37,968 bases of DNA, taken from contig CAMLAI010000006.1 of NCBI GenBank assembly GCA_946477995.1, forward strand, positions 1 to 37,968, in the 5' to 3' direction. The position numbers and the translations under genes are program-made. Below, piece after piece: positions 30,080 through 37,109 of the stretch (positions within the stretch are counted from its first letter, which is position 1; every line of letters begins with the position of its first letter). Source of the stretch: an uncultured Gilliamella sp. Its GTDB lineage: Bacteria; Pseudomonadota; Gammaproteobacteria; Enterobacterales; Orbaceae. The notes beneath the pieces were generated by a model. That model saw only the letters and a program-made list of their open reading frames with translations, was not told the DNA's origin and searched no databases.

Positions 30080-30775
30080 TTAATAAAGATCCTTTAACAG
30101 ATAAACGACATGACCAATAATTTTAAAATCTTGAGGTTCATTTTTGTCTACAGTTATAGACGGATATTTTTGATTATCACAGAGCAAAGCAATGTTAGAA
30201 CCCTGATTTTGGATGCGTTTAATACTTATCTGATCATCATATTGCACGGCATAAAGATATCCATCAATCGGTTTGCTATGTGCAGTATTTATAATCAAAA
30301 TATCATGATTGGATATCGTCGGCTCCATGCTATCACCTTTAGCCCAAACCGCCCGCAAGTCATCATTATCAAAAAGTTGATGTTTAATCAATGTGATATC
30401 AAACGGTATTGCCTCGATTTGTAAAAGTGACTTATTATTACCGAATTCATTTAATTTATAAAAAGGGATATAGACAAAACCACGACGTTCAGTATCGGGA
30501 AGTAACCGACACTCACCTTTACCTGTTGCTAACCACTCAATAGGGATATCACATTTTTGTGCGATAATTGCTAATCTATTAAGAGAAGGGTAAGTTTTAC
30601 CAGATAAATAGTCACGAATAACGGCTTCAGACATTCCCACTTTTTTGGCAAAGGCATTACCCGATAAACTCTCTAAAACTAAGGTAAGTCGATGCTTAAA
30701 ATCGATAACACCTGTTTCCTTAAGAATTCGTGTTTTTTCTTGATCTTCAGTTGTTTTTATGTTGCTTTCTTTCAT
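30080..30775 (-). CDS. Phage-type repressor, XRE HTH plus S24 peptidase domain
   Basis: LexA/CI-like transcriptional repressor of the phage C-protein type. It has 231 residues: a short charged N-terminus, an XRE helix-turn-helix (about 30-85, SGNAFAKKVGMSEAVIRDYLSGKTYPS and IPIEWLATGKG) and a C-terminal S24 domain (about 95-231). The S24 domain carries the Ser-Lys dyad as Ser149 in KGDSMEPT and Lys186 in QISIKRIQ. The usual Ala-Gly or Cys-Gly self-cleavage dipeptide is not seen in the linker, so RecA-triggered cleavage is doubtful. It is divergent from a Ner-like gene, the arrangement of the Mu-type c/ner switch. No integrase, transposase or structural phage gene is in the window. Family assignment is firm; the regulon is unknown. 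Confidence 0.88.
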   Translation of the reverse strand: MKESNIKTTEDQEKTRILKETGVIDFKHRLTLVLESLSGNAFAKKVGMSEAVIRDYLSGKTYPSLNRLAIIAQKCDIPIEWLATGKGECRLLPDTERRGFVYIPFYKLNEFGNNKSLLQIEAIPFDITLIKHQLFDNDDLRAVWAKGDSMEPTISNHDILIINTAHSKPIDGYLYAVQYDDQISIKRIQNQGSNIALLCDNQKYPSITVDKNEPQDFKIIGHVVYLLKDLY

Positions 30776-30927
30776 TTTTATAATCCATTTTGCGTTATTT
30801 TTTATTTTTCTTGTTTTAATTCGTTTTTTTATGTGTTATTCTTTTGCTTGGAATTTACACCATGCTAGTGTTGTATACCGATAATCTTTTGGATAGCAAT
30901 AAAAATAAACTTATAGAGGATCTCATA
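30776..30927. promoter_or_regulatory. Shared operator/promoter region of the repressor and Ner-like genes
   Basis: A 152-base divergent gap. The left half is extremely T-rich on the plus strand, with GTT-T-run words starting at about 30794, 30813, 30823 and 30835. Two of these read GTTATT (TGCGTTATTTTTT and ATGTGTTATTCTT). Such near-helical spacing is expected of repressor operators but may be chance in AT-rich DNA. A GATAAT at 30880-30885 is a possible -10 for the Ner-like gene. Confidence 0.4.
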
Positions 30928-31167
30928 ATGAGCGAACAAGATCAAGACTGGACTCCATCAAGAGTAGTAGGCGAAATTAAAATTAGAGGTGGAAATTTAA
31001 GAGGTCTATCTCGTGCGAGTGGCTTGCAAGCTGATACTCTACGAAACGCACTTTATCGTCATTGTCCTAAGTATGAACATATTATTTCAGAATATTTAAA
31101 AGTTCCTGCTGAAAAAATTTGGCCTTCTCGATATAACTCAAAATCAAATAAAGTTAAATATAAATAA
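30928..31167 (+). CDS. Ner-like winged HTH DNA-binding protein (SfsB/Nlp family)
   Basis: Small DNA-binding protein of the phage Mu Ner family, whose bacterial members include SfsB (Nlp). Starting at MSEQDQDWTPSRVVGEIKIRGGN it has 79 residues. The ORF-track start at 30844 has no ribosome site, while the ATG at 30928 follows AGAGGA. Family marks are the opening Asp-Trp, the helix-turn-helix LRGLSRASGLQADTLRNALYRHCPKYE and the C-terminal IWPSRY. Ner in Mu represses both the repressor gene and early transcription; here it faces the S24 repressor gene and would be its counter-regulator. It ends at a strong terminator. Confidence 0.85.
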   Translation: MSEQDQDWTPSRVVGEIKIRGGNLRGLSRASGLQADTLRNALYRHCPKYEHIISEYLKVPAEKIWPSRYNSKSNKVKYK

Positions 31168-31186
31168 ATTATTTAAGTTTCTATTG

Positions 31187-31210
31187 AAAGACGCCAATCT
31201 GGCGTCTTTT
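31187..31210. terminator. Terminator between the Ner-like gene and tpiA
   Basis: AAAGACGCCA and TGGCGTCTTT form a perfect 10-bp stem with an ATC loop, followed by TTTATCTTATT on the plus strand. It can also serve tpiA on the minus strand, where the stem ends in TTTCAATAG. Confidence 0.88.
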
Positions 31211-31236
31211 ATCTTATTGTTAAGTTTTAAAAAAAA

Positions 31237-32001
31237 TTAATTCTTTGCTTTTTCCGCTGCTTTAACAATAGCTGCAAATGCATCTGCTTTTAATGATGCG
31301 CCACCCACTAATGCACCATCAATATCTGGTTGAGTAAATAACTCAGCGGCATTTTTATCATTGACCGAACCACCGTATTGAATAATGACTTGATCAGCTA
31401 CTTTTGCATCTTGTTTTGCAATATGGTCACGAATAAATTTATGAACAGCTTGAGCTTGTGCAGGCGTCGCTGATTTGCCTGTACCAATTGCCCATACAGG
31501 TTCATAAGCAATAACTGCACCATTGAAAGCTTGAACACCTAATGCATTAATCACCGCATCAATCTGACGAGCACAAACAGTTTGAGTTTGACCCGCTTCG
31601 TTTTCGGCTTCGGTTTCACCAATACAAAGTACAGGAACTAAACCTGCTTCTTTAATGACTCCAAATTTTTTAGCGATAAATTCATCTGATTCTTTATGAT
31701 AAGTACGACGTTCAGAATGACCAATAATAATATGCGTGACCCCGACTTCTTTTAGCATGTTGACAGATACTTCACCAGTATAAGCGCCAGATAAATTAAT
31801 TCCGACATCTTGAGCGCCTAAAAGAATATTTGATCCACCTAATTGGTGTTTAACAAAATCTAAATAAACGACTGGTGGAGCGATCGCAACATCACATTCG
31901 ACATCCGTAGATAGCTCATTTCTTAGTTCGGCAACTAAGTTTTTAGCCATTTCAATACTACCATTGAGTTTCCAGTTACCCATCACGAGAGGTTTACGCA
32001 T
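31237..32001 (-). CDS. tpiA: Triosephosphate isomerase
   Basis: Glycolytic enzyme interconverting dihydroxyacetone phosphate and glyceraldehyde 3-phosphate. It has 254 residues (E. coli 255). The active site is visible as Lys11 in GNWKLNG, the histidine of [11 protein letters not shown] and the glutamate of [14 protein letters not shown]; the phosphate-binding tail has QYGGSVN and ALVGGASLK. The ORF-track start at 32013 is a TTG four codons upstream; the ATG at 32001, after TTGGAG, gives the family's [11 protein letters not shown]. It stands alone and is divergent from zapB. Confidence 0.97.
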   Translation of the reverse strand: MRKPLVMGNWKLNGSIEMAKNLVAELRNELSTDVECDVAIAPPVVYLDFVKHQLGGSNILLGAQDVGINLSGAYTGEVSVNMLKEVGVTHIIIGHSERRTYHKESDEFIAKKFGVIKEAGLVPVLCIGETEAENEAGQTQTVCARQIDAVINALGVQAFNGAVIAYEPVWAIGTGKSATPAQAQAVHKFIRDHIAKQDAKVADQVIIQYGGSVNDKNAAELFTQPDIDGALVGGASLKADAFAAIVKAAEKAKN

Positions 32002-32053
32002 AATTTTCTCCAACTTAAATTTTAAAAAGGTGTTGATTTTAGAATGAATTCGT

Positions 32054-32059
32054 TATAAT
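32054..32059 (+). promoter_or_regulatory. -10 element of zapB
   Basis: A perfect TATAAT lies 43 bases before the zapB ATG. A TTGATT at 32033-32038 is a possible -35, but the 15-base spacing is short. On the opposite strand a second TATAAT (complement of 32067-32072) could serve tpiA. Confidence 0.5.
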
Positions 32060-32101
32060 AGTAGACATTATACACCAAGTAAATAAAGTCTGAGGAAAAA
32101 T

Positions 32102-32347
32102 ATGTCATTAGAAATATTGAATCAATTGGAAAATAAAATCCAACATACTGTGAATACTATCAGTACATTACAACAAGAGATTGCAACGTTAAAACAAGGA
32201 AATCAAGAATTAGAACAGTTGATTAATGACAGTTCAGACGAAATGAAAGCACTACGTGATGAAAACGAAAAATTAAAACAAGATCAACAAGTTTGGCAAC
32301 AACGTATTCAAACTTTATTAAGTAAAATTGGTGAAATAGCACAGTAA
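32102..32347 (+). CDS. zapB: Cell division protein ZapB
   Basis: Small coiled-coil protein that joins the FtsZ ring through ZapA and links it to MatP at the terminus macrodomain. It has 81 residues, almost entirely a continuous coiled coil with heptad-spaced Leu and Ile. The start MSLEILNQLENKIQHTVNTISTLQQEI and the end WQQRIQTLLSKIGEI fit E. coli ZapB (79 residues). The Shine-Dalgarno TGAGGA is clear. It has its own promoter and terminator. Confidence 0.92.
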   Translation: MSLEILNQLENKIQHTVNTISTLQQEIATLKQGNQELEQLINDSSDEMKALRDENEKLKQDQQVWQQRIQTLLSKIGEIAQ

Positions 32348-32363
32348 TATATTTAACTTACAC

Positions 32364-32390
32364 AACGCGACTTAAGTCGCGTTTCTTTTA
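32364..32390 (+). terminator. Terminator of zapB
   Basis: AACGCGACTT and AAGTCGCGTT form a perfect 20-base palindrome that folds as a hairpin with a tight loop, followed by TTCTTTT. It lies 16 bases past the zapB stop and separates zapB from the DUF2868 unit. Confidence 0.85.
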
Positions 32391-32422
32391 TGCTTCATTA
32401 ATCTCATTTTAAGATAAGTATA

Positions 32423-33727
32423 ATGCGAGAAAAGTTAAAATCTTTATGGCTTGCTGAAACGATACGCTTGATTGAAAATGAATCAGGTCGATATGCCGAT
32501 CAAGACATCAATCGAAAGGCAAGGGCTACACAATCATCATTATCCGATCGAATTATCCTACGAGCGGTGATGTTGTCTAAGCAAAATGGACTTTATACTG
32601 CACAAACGCTATTACTGCATGCGATAAAAATTTCTTTTGTTCTGCTCCTGTTACTTTCCGTTTTTTTAGGCGTGACATTAGCGTTTAGCGCACTCAATCA
32701 AAACCCTGTTAATTTATACTGGGCACTTTTCAGCTTATTAGGCGTTCACCTCATCACCTTTTTAATCTGGGTTTGTTCCTTTTTTTTCTTTTCCAATATG
32801 GGCGGAAGTATTCTTATCCATTGTTGGTTATGGTTAGCTAAAAAGCTATCTCAAAAAAAGACCATACAAGAACTGATTCCTGCTTTTGTACAACTGTTTG
32901 GGGGTAAAATCCGCTGGCTAATTGGGTTTGTCCTTAATCTTTTTTGGACAATCATATTAAGCTTTGCCCTTGTTGTACTGGTGGTTTTGTTTTCGACACA
33001 ACATTACAGTTTTGAATGGAAATCAACCCTACTTAACCCCGATGCAATTATACAACTGACCCATTATCTAGGGTTGTTACCTTCAATATTTGGGTTTTCA
33101 ATTCCGCAAGATGAGATTATTCGATACAGTGAACGCGCACTTAATGCTAGCGAAGTTCGATCTGCGTGGGCGATTTGGTTACTTGGCGTGTTTATTGTTT
33201 ACGGATTAGCAGTACGTTTTATTTGCATGATCATTTGCGGTATTAACTGGATAGTCAGTTGCCGTAAAGTAAAATTGAATTTAAATTTACCTGAATATCA
33301 AATTTTGGCTAATGATTTACAACCGATCTTAATCCACGTTGTGGATGAAGATTCGCATAAACAAGATCTTAATATTGATTTAACCAAACATTTTATAAAC
33401 AATGGCGAAGGAATTTTTTTAGTTGCGGTAGATATTTCTGAAAGCTGGACACCGCCAGCATCTGTTACCTTTTTAGGTTTTGTAAATACGCGTGAACAGC
33501 GCAAACAAATTTTAGATTATCTTCAAATAAACCCAGCTAAAAAATTATTAATCGCTATTGATACCGACCGATCACCCGATCGTGGAGTATTAAATTTACT
33601 TAGTCAATTAACTGAAAAATCGCAACAAAACCGTATTTGGTTCATCAATCAAGGTCACCAACTTAACAACTGGCAATCTTTACCGTTTGAGTTTGCTCAA
33701 CCGTCATGGTTAAAAGAGGAACTGTAA
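32423..33727 (+). CDS. DUF2868-type inner-membrane protein, partner of the following GTPase
   Basis: The protein has 434 residues and no assigned biochemical function. The N-terminus (LWLAETIRLIENESGRYADQDINRKARA) is the conserved opening of DUF2868 proteins as I recall them. Four clusters of hydrophobic residues suggest membrane segments near 66-90, 98-126, 163-188 and 245-270. The C-terminal 150 residues (about 285-434) are soluble and probably cytoplasmic. The stop is one base before the ATG of an Era-like GTPase gene, a pairing known from other proteobacteria, so the two probably act as a complex at the inner membrane. The Shine-Dalgarno is weak (AAG) and a TATAAT overlaps the start codon, which may mean a very short leader. 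The family name rests on recognition, not on a profile search. Confidence 0.72.
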   Translation: MREKLKSLWLAETIRLIENESGRYADQDINRKARATQSSLSDRIILRAVMLSKQNGLYTAQTLLLHAIKISFVLLLLLSVFLGVTLAFSALNQNPVNLYWALFSLLGVHLITFLIWVCSFFFFSNMGGSILIHCWLWLAKKLSQKKTIQELIPAFVQLFGGKIRWLIGFVLNLFWTIILSFALVVLVVLFSTQHYSFEWKSTLLNPDAIIQLTHYLGLLPSIFGFSIPQDEIIRYSERALNASEVRSAWAIWLLGVFIVYGLAVRFICMIICGINWIVSCRKVKLNLNLPEYQILANDLQPILIHVVDEDSHKQDLNIDLTKHFINNGEGIFLVAVDISESWTPPASVTFLGFVNTREQRKQILDYLQINPAKKLLIAIDTDRSPDRGVLNLLSQLTEKSQQNRIWFINQGHQLNNWQSLPFEFAQPSWLKEEL

Positions 33728-33728
33728 A

Positions 33729-35087
33729 ATGTTAACAACATTAAAATTAGCCGTTGTTGGTCATGCTAATGTTGGTAAAACCTCATTATTACGGACATTA
33801 ATTCGCAATAGTCATTTTGGTGAGGTTTCGAATAAACCTGGCACAACAAGGCATGTCGAATCCATAAAAATAAAACTAGGCAATCAAAAATCGATTATTT
33901 TTTATGATACACCTGGTTTAGAAGATAGCTTGGCTTTATACGACTATATTAATCAACTTTTGCCTACCAATCATAAACTTGACGGCATTGATAAATTAAC
34001 GATTTTTTTACAAAGCCCAGAAGCAGAAAACCAATTCAACCAAGAAGCAAAAGTTATAAAACAACTCCTAAATAGTGATGCAGCTATCTATGTTATTGAT
34101 GTGAGAGAGCCTATACTACCTAAATTTCATGATGAATTAGCTATCTTAGCCAATAGTGATAAACCTATTTTAGCGGTGTTAAATTTTACTGCACAACAAA
34201 ATCAGAATGAAAAAGAATGGAAAATGTTACTTTCACGAGTCGGGATACATGCTATCATAAGATTCGACGCGATCGTGCCACCATTGGACGGTGAAGAAAG
34301 ATTGTACAAAAGCCTTGCGCTTATGATTGAGCCAGCTAAAGCTATTTTAGATGAATGGCTAAATAAGATAACCGAATTACGAGACTCTCGCAACCAAAGC
34401 GCTAACTTAATTATTGCAGAAACACTGGTTGATGTGACTGCATTTTATCAAATGGCTAAAACAGATGATAAACAAGCCATAGTTGATATGCAAAATAAAG
34501 TAAGAAAGCGAGAACAAAAAGCAATTGATGAATTATTATCGCTTTATCAATTTGATGCTGAGCACGAAAGCGAACAAGGTTTACCCTTAATTAAAGGGCG
34601 CTACAAAGCGGATCTTTTTAATATTGATGCGTTAAAAAGCATGGGCGTTCATTTAACCAAAGGTTTTGTATCGGGAGCCACTATCGGTGCAAGCATCGAC
34701 TTAGCAACCGGAGGATTGACCTTCGGATCTGCTGCGTTAATTGGTGGTGCTGTAGGTACGCTAATGCAAACGGCCAAACATTACGGATCTAGAATGCGCT
34801 ACCAGCTATCTGGATACAGTAAATTAAGTGTTGACGATGCAATTATCTGTTTTCTTTCATTGCGATTAATTCGTCTTAAAGAAAATTTGAATAATCGTAG
34901 TCATGCAAATACCGACCCGATTCAATTGTCTAATTTGGATAATAGCGAATGGGAAAAGGGTGTATTACCCAAAAGTCTAAAAGTTGCAAGACGTTATTCA
35001 CAATGGTCAAACTTAAACAAGGGAACCAAAAGATATGACAAAAAAAGGCAATCAACGATACGTGACGTTGCTAAGCAGTTGTTTTAG
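33729..35087 (+). CDS. Era-like GTPase with DUF3482-type C-terminal domain
   Basis: The protein has 452 residues. The GTPase domain (1 to about 200) has the P-loop GHANVGKTSL (11-20), a switch-I threonine in KPGTTRHVE (37-44) and the G3 box DTPG (60-63). The usual NKxD G4 motif is replaced by a degenerate LNFTA. This resembles the Era/TrmE family. The second half (about 200-452) is helical and basic, with a glycine-rich, weakly hydrophobic stretch near 308-356 (GFVSGATIGASIDLATGG, ALIGGAVGTL) that could insert in a membrane like a glycine zipper. An AGAGGA site lies at the end of the DUF2868 gene. The following nlpC overlaps it by 53 bases. No cellular function is established for this family to my knowledge. 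Confidence 0.8.
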   Translation: MLTTLKLAVVGHANVGKTSLLRTLIRNSHFGEVSNKPGTTRHVESIKIKLGNQKSIIFYDTPGLEDSLALYDYINQLLPTNHKLDGIDKLTIFLQSPEAENQFNQEAKVIKQLLNSDAAIYVIDVREPILPKFHDELAILANSDKPILAVLNFTAQQNQNEKEWKMLLSRVGIHAIIRFDAIVPPLDGEERLYKSLALMIEPAKAILDEWLNKITELRDSRNQSANLIIAETLVDVTAFYQMAKTDDKQAIVDMQNKVRKREQKAIDELLSLYQFDAEHESEQGLPLIKGRYKADLFNIDALKSMGVHLTKGFVSGATIGASIDLATGGLTFGSAALIGGAVGTLMQTAKHYGSRMRYQLSGYSKLSVDDAIICFLSLRLIRLKENLNNRSHANTDPIQLSNLDNSEWEKGVLPKSLKVARRYSQWSNLNKGTKRYDKKRQSTIRDVAKQLF

Positions 35088-35568
35088 TCTAAGGAAACGT
35101 TGTTTTATTCTCACGTTAATTTTATCTATGTTTATGCTATTTGGCTGTAGCAGTAGTCGGGGACAAGTGACCTCAAATACGCTAAGATCAGAAACGGCTA
35201 TGTTAGCTAAAATAGAATCCCATTACAAAAAATGGCAAGGTACGCCATACCGTTATGGTGGAACAACCCTAGCCGGGAGCGATTGTTCAGCTTTAGTCAT
35301 GAACTTCTTTAAAAATAAACTAGCTAAACGATTGCCAAGAAGTGCAGCTGAACAAGCTAAACTAGGTTACAAAGTGACGAAACCCAAAGCGGGGGATTTA
35401 GTCTTTTTCAAAACCGGTGGACGGGGTAGTGGATTACATGTCGGCATCTATTACACGGATGGAAAATTTTTACATGCCTCGACGTCGAAAGGTGTCATCT
35501 ATTCCAATTTAAACGAGTCTTATTGGAAACAGCGCTATTGGATGGCAAGACGAATAAATGATATTTAA
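35035..35568 (+). CDS. nlpC: NlpC/P60-family peptidoglycan endopeptidase lipoprotein
   Basis: Predicted DL-endopeptidase that cleaves peptide stems of peptidoglycan. It has 177 residues: a long N-terminus with RKR before a hydrophobic stretch ending in an LFGC lipobox, then the NlpC/P60 domain (about 60-177). The catalytic cysteine lies in GSDCSALV, the histidine in GLHVGIY and the third polar residue in FLHASTSKG, as in E. coli NlpC (154 residues). The start at 35035 lies 53 bases inside the GTPase gene; later in-frame GTG and TTG codons have no ribosome site, so this start is kept. The overlap implies co-expression with the DUF2868/GTPase pair. Confidence 0.88.
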   Translation: MTKKGNQRYVTLLSSCFSLRKRCFILTLILSMFMLFGCSSSRGQVTSNTLRSETAMLAKIESHYKKWQGTPYRYGGTTLAGSDCSALVMNFFKNKLAKRLPRSAAEQAKLGYKVTKPKAGDLVFFKTGGRGSGLHVGIYYTDGKFLHASTSKGVIYSNLNESYWKQRYWMARRINDI

Positions 35569-35579
35569 AAACGACTAAA

Positions 35580-35612
35580 ATGCTCACTCATCACATCATG
35601 ACAAGTGAGCAT
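35580..35612. terminator. Hairpin between nlpC and the convergent aminotransferase gene
   Basis: ATGCTCACT and AGTGAGCAT form a perfect 9-bp stem around a 15-base loop, 12 bases past the nlpC stop. No clear T-run follows, so this is a probable but not textbook terminator for the two convergent units. Confidence 0.5.
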
Positions 35613-35642
35613 GATACTATCAGCACAATCAGTAATTTCAAC

Positions 35643-36830
35643 TTAAATCAAAGACTGATTTTTCAAATTTCGCAAAACATTTGCAACATAAAGCATTTCA
35701 CTTGGTGTCCCTAATGATATTCGACACCAATTTGTGGCAGGCTCAAAATCTCGACCTATTAAAATAAAATTTTGTTTCATGAGTTCTCGATATTTTTTTA
35801 AATCAATGGGGCTCTTATGAAACAAAAAGTTCGTTTCAGATTTAAGATAATGTAAACCTAAATCTGACAAAGTCTTTTCCATAATCGTCCGTGACACATC
35901 AACCGCTTTTTTAGAATAAGTTAAAAACTGGACATCATCCATTGACGCTAAAGCCGCACAGACACCGCAATAATTTAACTTTTCGCCTGCAACATACTGA
36001 GCAATATGACGAATATTATCTGCTGAACTCACCACATAACCGACACGTAGACCAGCCATAGCATGAATTTTTGAAAACGTTTTCAGTAAAACGATATTAT
36101 CAAACCCCTTCGATATTAAGTAATCAACCGACTTAAAAGCTGGATCATTGACGAATTCGGCATAGGCTTCATCGACAATAAATACCGTATTTTTGGGTTT
36201 ACTTGTTAACCATGATTCTATTTCGCTATTGGCAAATACAGTCGAAGTAGGATTATTAGGGTTGACTAAATAAACGATTGAAGAGCCTTGATAATCCTCA
36301 ACCGCTTTTTGTAAGCCTTTAATATCAATTTGCCAATCGGCTAAGCAGGGCACTTTGGTTACCTTTAATTTAAAGATTTTAGCAAAATGTTCGCCGTCAC
36401 TATAAGTTAATTCTGGTATCACTAACTGTGTATCCGGTTTCACATAAGCTGCTAATGAACTTCGAATACCTTCAGATGATCCTGCCGTTAGCAAAATGTG
36501 ATCATCGCTTACATGATGATATTGAGCCAATCGTCTATTTAACAGGGGCATTTCAGCTTTAGCATAACGGTTTGCTTTAGGAATCGCATCAATGGCTGCT
36601 TGTTTAGCTGCGCCTGACATACCAAGCGCATTTTCATTAAAGTTCAGTCTAACGGGATTGTTAAGGTTAGGTATCACAACGTTATCTTGTATGGGTAACG
36701 AATATGACACTGTTTTTTGTTGTTCTAGCGCATGTGCTTTAGCCAGTAATTGATTAACCGTCAAACCTGCAATTGCAGCGGAAGACAACGTTAATAGTTT
36801 TCTACGGTTGATATTCAAATTTGCGACCAT
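35643..36830 (-). CDS. Tat-exported HisC-like PLP-dependent aminotransferase
   Basis: Fold-type I aminotransferase related to histidinol-phosphate aminotransferase. It has 395 residues. A twin-arginine signal NINRRKLLTL (Arg9-Arg10), a hydrophobic stretch and AHA near residue 34 predict export to the periplasm after folding with cofactor. The PLP enzyme core shows NENALG, VNPNNPTS (190-196), Asp220 in VDEAYAEF, the PLP lysine Lys254 in TFSKIHAMAGLRVGY and the carboxylate-binding arginine in CRISLGT. The ATG follows GAGAGGTG. A near-consensus Fur box lies about 64 bases upstream, so iron control is likely. No his genes are adjacent, so histidine synthesis is unlikely; the substrate is unknown. 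Confidence 0.85.
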   Translation of the reverse strand: MVANLNINRRKLLTLSSAAIAGLTVNQLLAKAHALEQQKTVSYSLPIQDNVVIPNLNNPVRLNFNENALGMSGAAKQAAIDAIPKANRYAKAEMPLLNRRLAQYHHVSDDHILLTAGSSEGIRSSLAAYVKPDTQLVIPELTYSDGEHFAKIFKLKVTKVPCLADWQIDIKGLQKAVEDYQGSSIVYLVNPNNPTSTVFANSEIESWLTSKPKNTVFIVDEAYAEFVNDPAFKSVDYLISKGFDNIVLLKTFSKIHAMAGLRVGYVVSSADNIRHIAQYVAGEKLNYCGVCAALASMDDVQFLTYSKKAVDVSRTIMEKTLSDLGLHYLKSETNFLFHKSPIDLKKYRELMKQNFILIGRDFEPATNWCRISLGTPSEMLYVANVLRNLKNQSLI

Positions 36831-36893
36831 TTTTCACCTCTCGATTAATGATTTCTTTACAGGCTAATTGAACAGTGCAAAAAACATACCAAA

Positions 36894-36912
36894 TATAATG
36901 ATAATCATTAAA
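36894..36912. promoter_or_regulatory. Fur box upstream of the Tat aminotransferase gene
   Basis: TATAATGATAATCATTAAA matches 16 of 19 positions of the Fur consensus GATAATGATAATCATTATC, including an unbroken central ATAATGATAATCATTA. It lies 64 bases before the ATG, where it would cover a promoter. Confidence 0.7.
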
Positions 36913-36923
36913 AGCGTATTGAT

Positions 36924-36937
36924 ACCCTAATTAGGGT
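36924..36937. promoter_or_regulatory. Perfect palindrome between the two Fur-like sites
   Basis: ACCCTAATTAGGGT is a perfect 14-bp inverted repeat with flanking TTGA and TCAA. It could be an operator for a second, dimeric regulator of the aminotransferase gene. A minus-strand TTGACC (-35-like) overlaps its right edge. Confidence 0.4.
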
Positions 36938-36954
36938 CAACAATGGTCCATTTT

Positions 36955-36973
36955 GAAGATGATAACGATTAAA
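36955..36973. promoter_or_regulatory. Second, weaker Fur-like site
   Basis: GAAGATGATAACGATTAAA matches 13 of 19 Fur consensus positions. Its centre is about 61 bases from that of the strong box. Two sites on one promoter region are common for Fur targets, but this one alone would not be convincing. Confidence 0.35.
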
Positions 36974-37029
36974 TTGGTTAAAAAAACGCACTTAACTGGT
37001 GCTAGTTTGCACTAAAGCGCATCACGAAT

Positions 37030-37068
37030 AAAAAACCATTGCGTATGCTGCATAACATACGCAATGGT
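37030..37068 (-). terminator. Terminator of the pyruvate:flavodoxin oxidoreductase gene
   Basis: On the minus strand ACCATTGCGTATG pairs over 13 bp with CATACGCAATGGT around an 8-base loop and continues into six T residues. It lies about 40 bases past the nifJ stop. Confidence 0.9.
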
Positions 37069-37109
37069 CTTAATTAAGATGATATGATTTTAATCACAAC
37101 AGCGATTGA

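Noticed and set aside
30110-30424. 104-codon ORF opposite the S24 repressor gene
   Set aside because: The repressor frame has full domain motifs on the minus strand; this is its antisense shadow.
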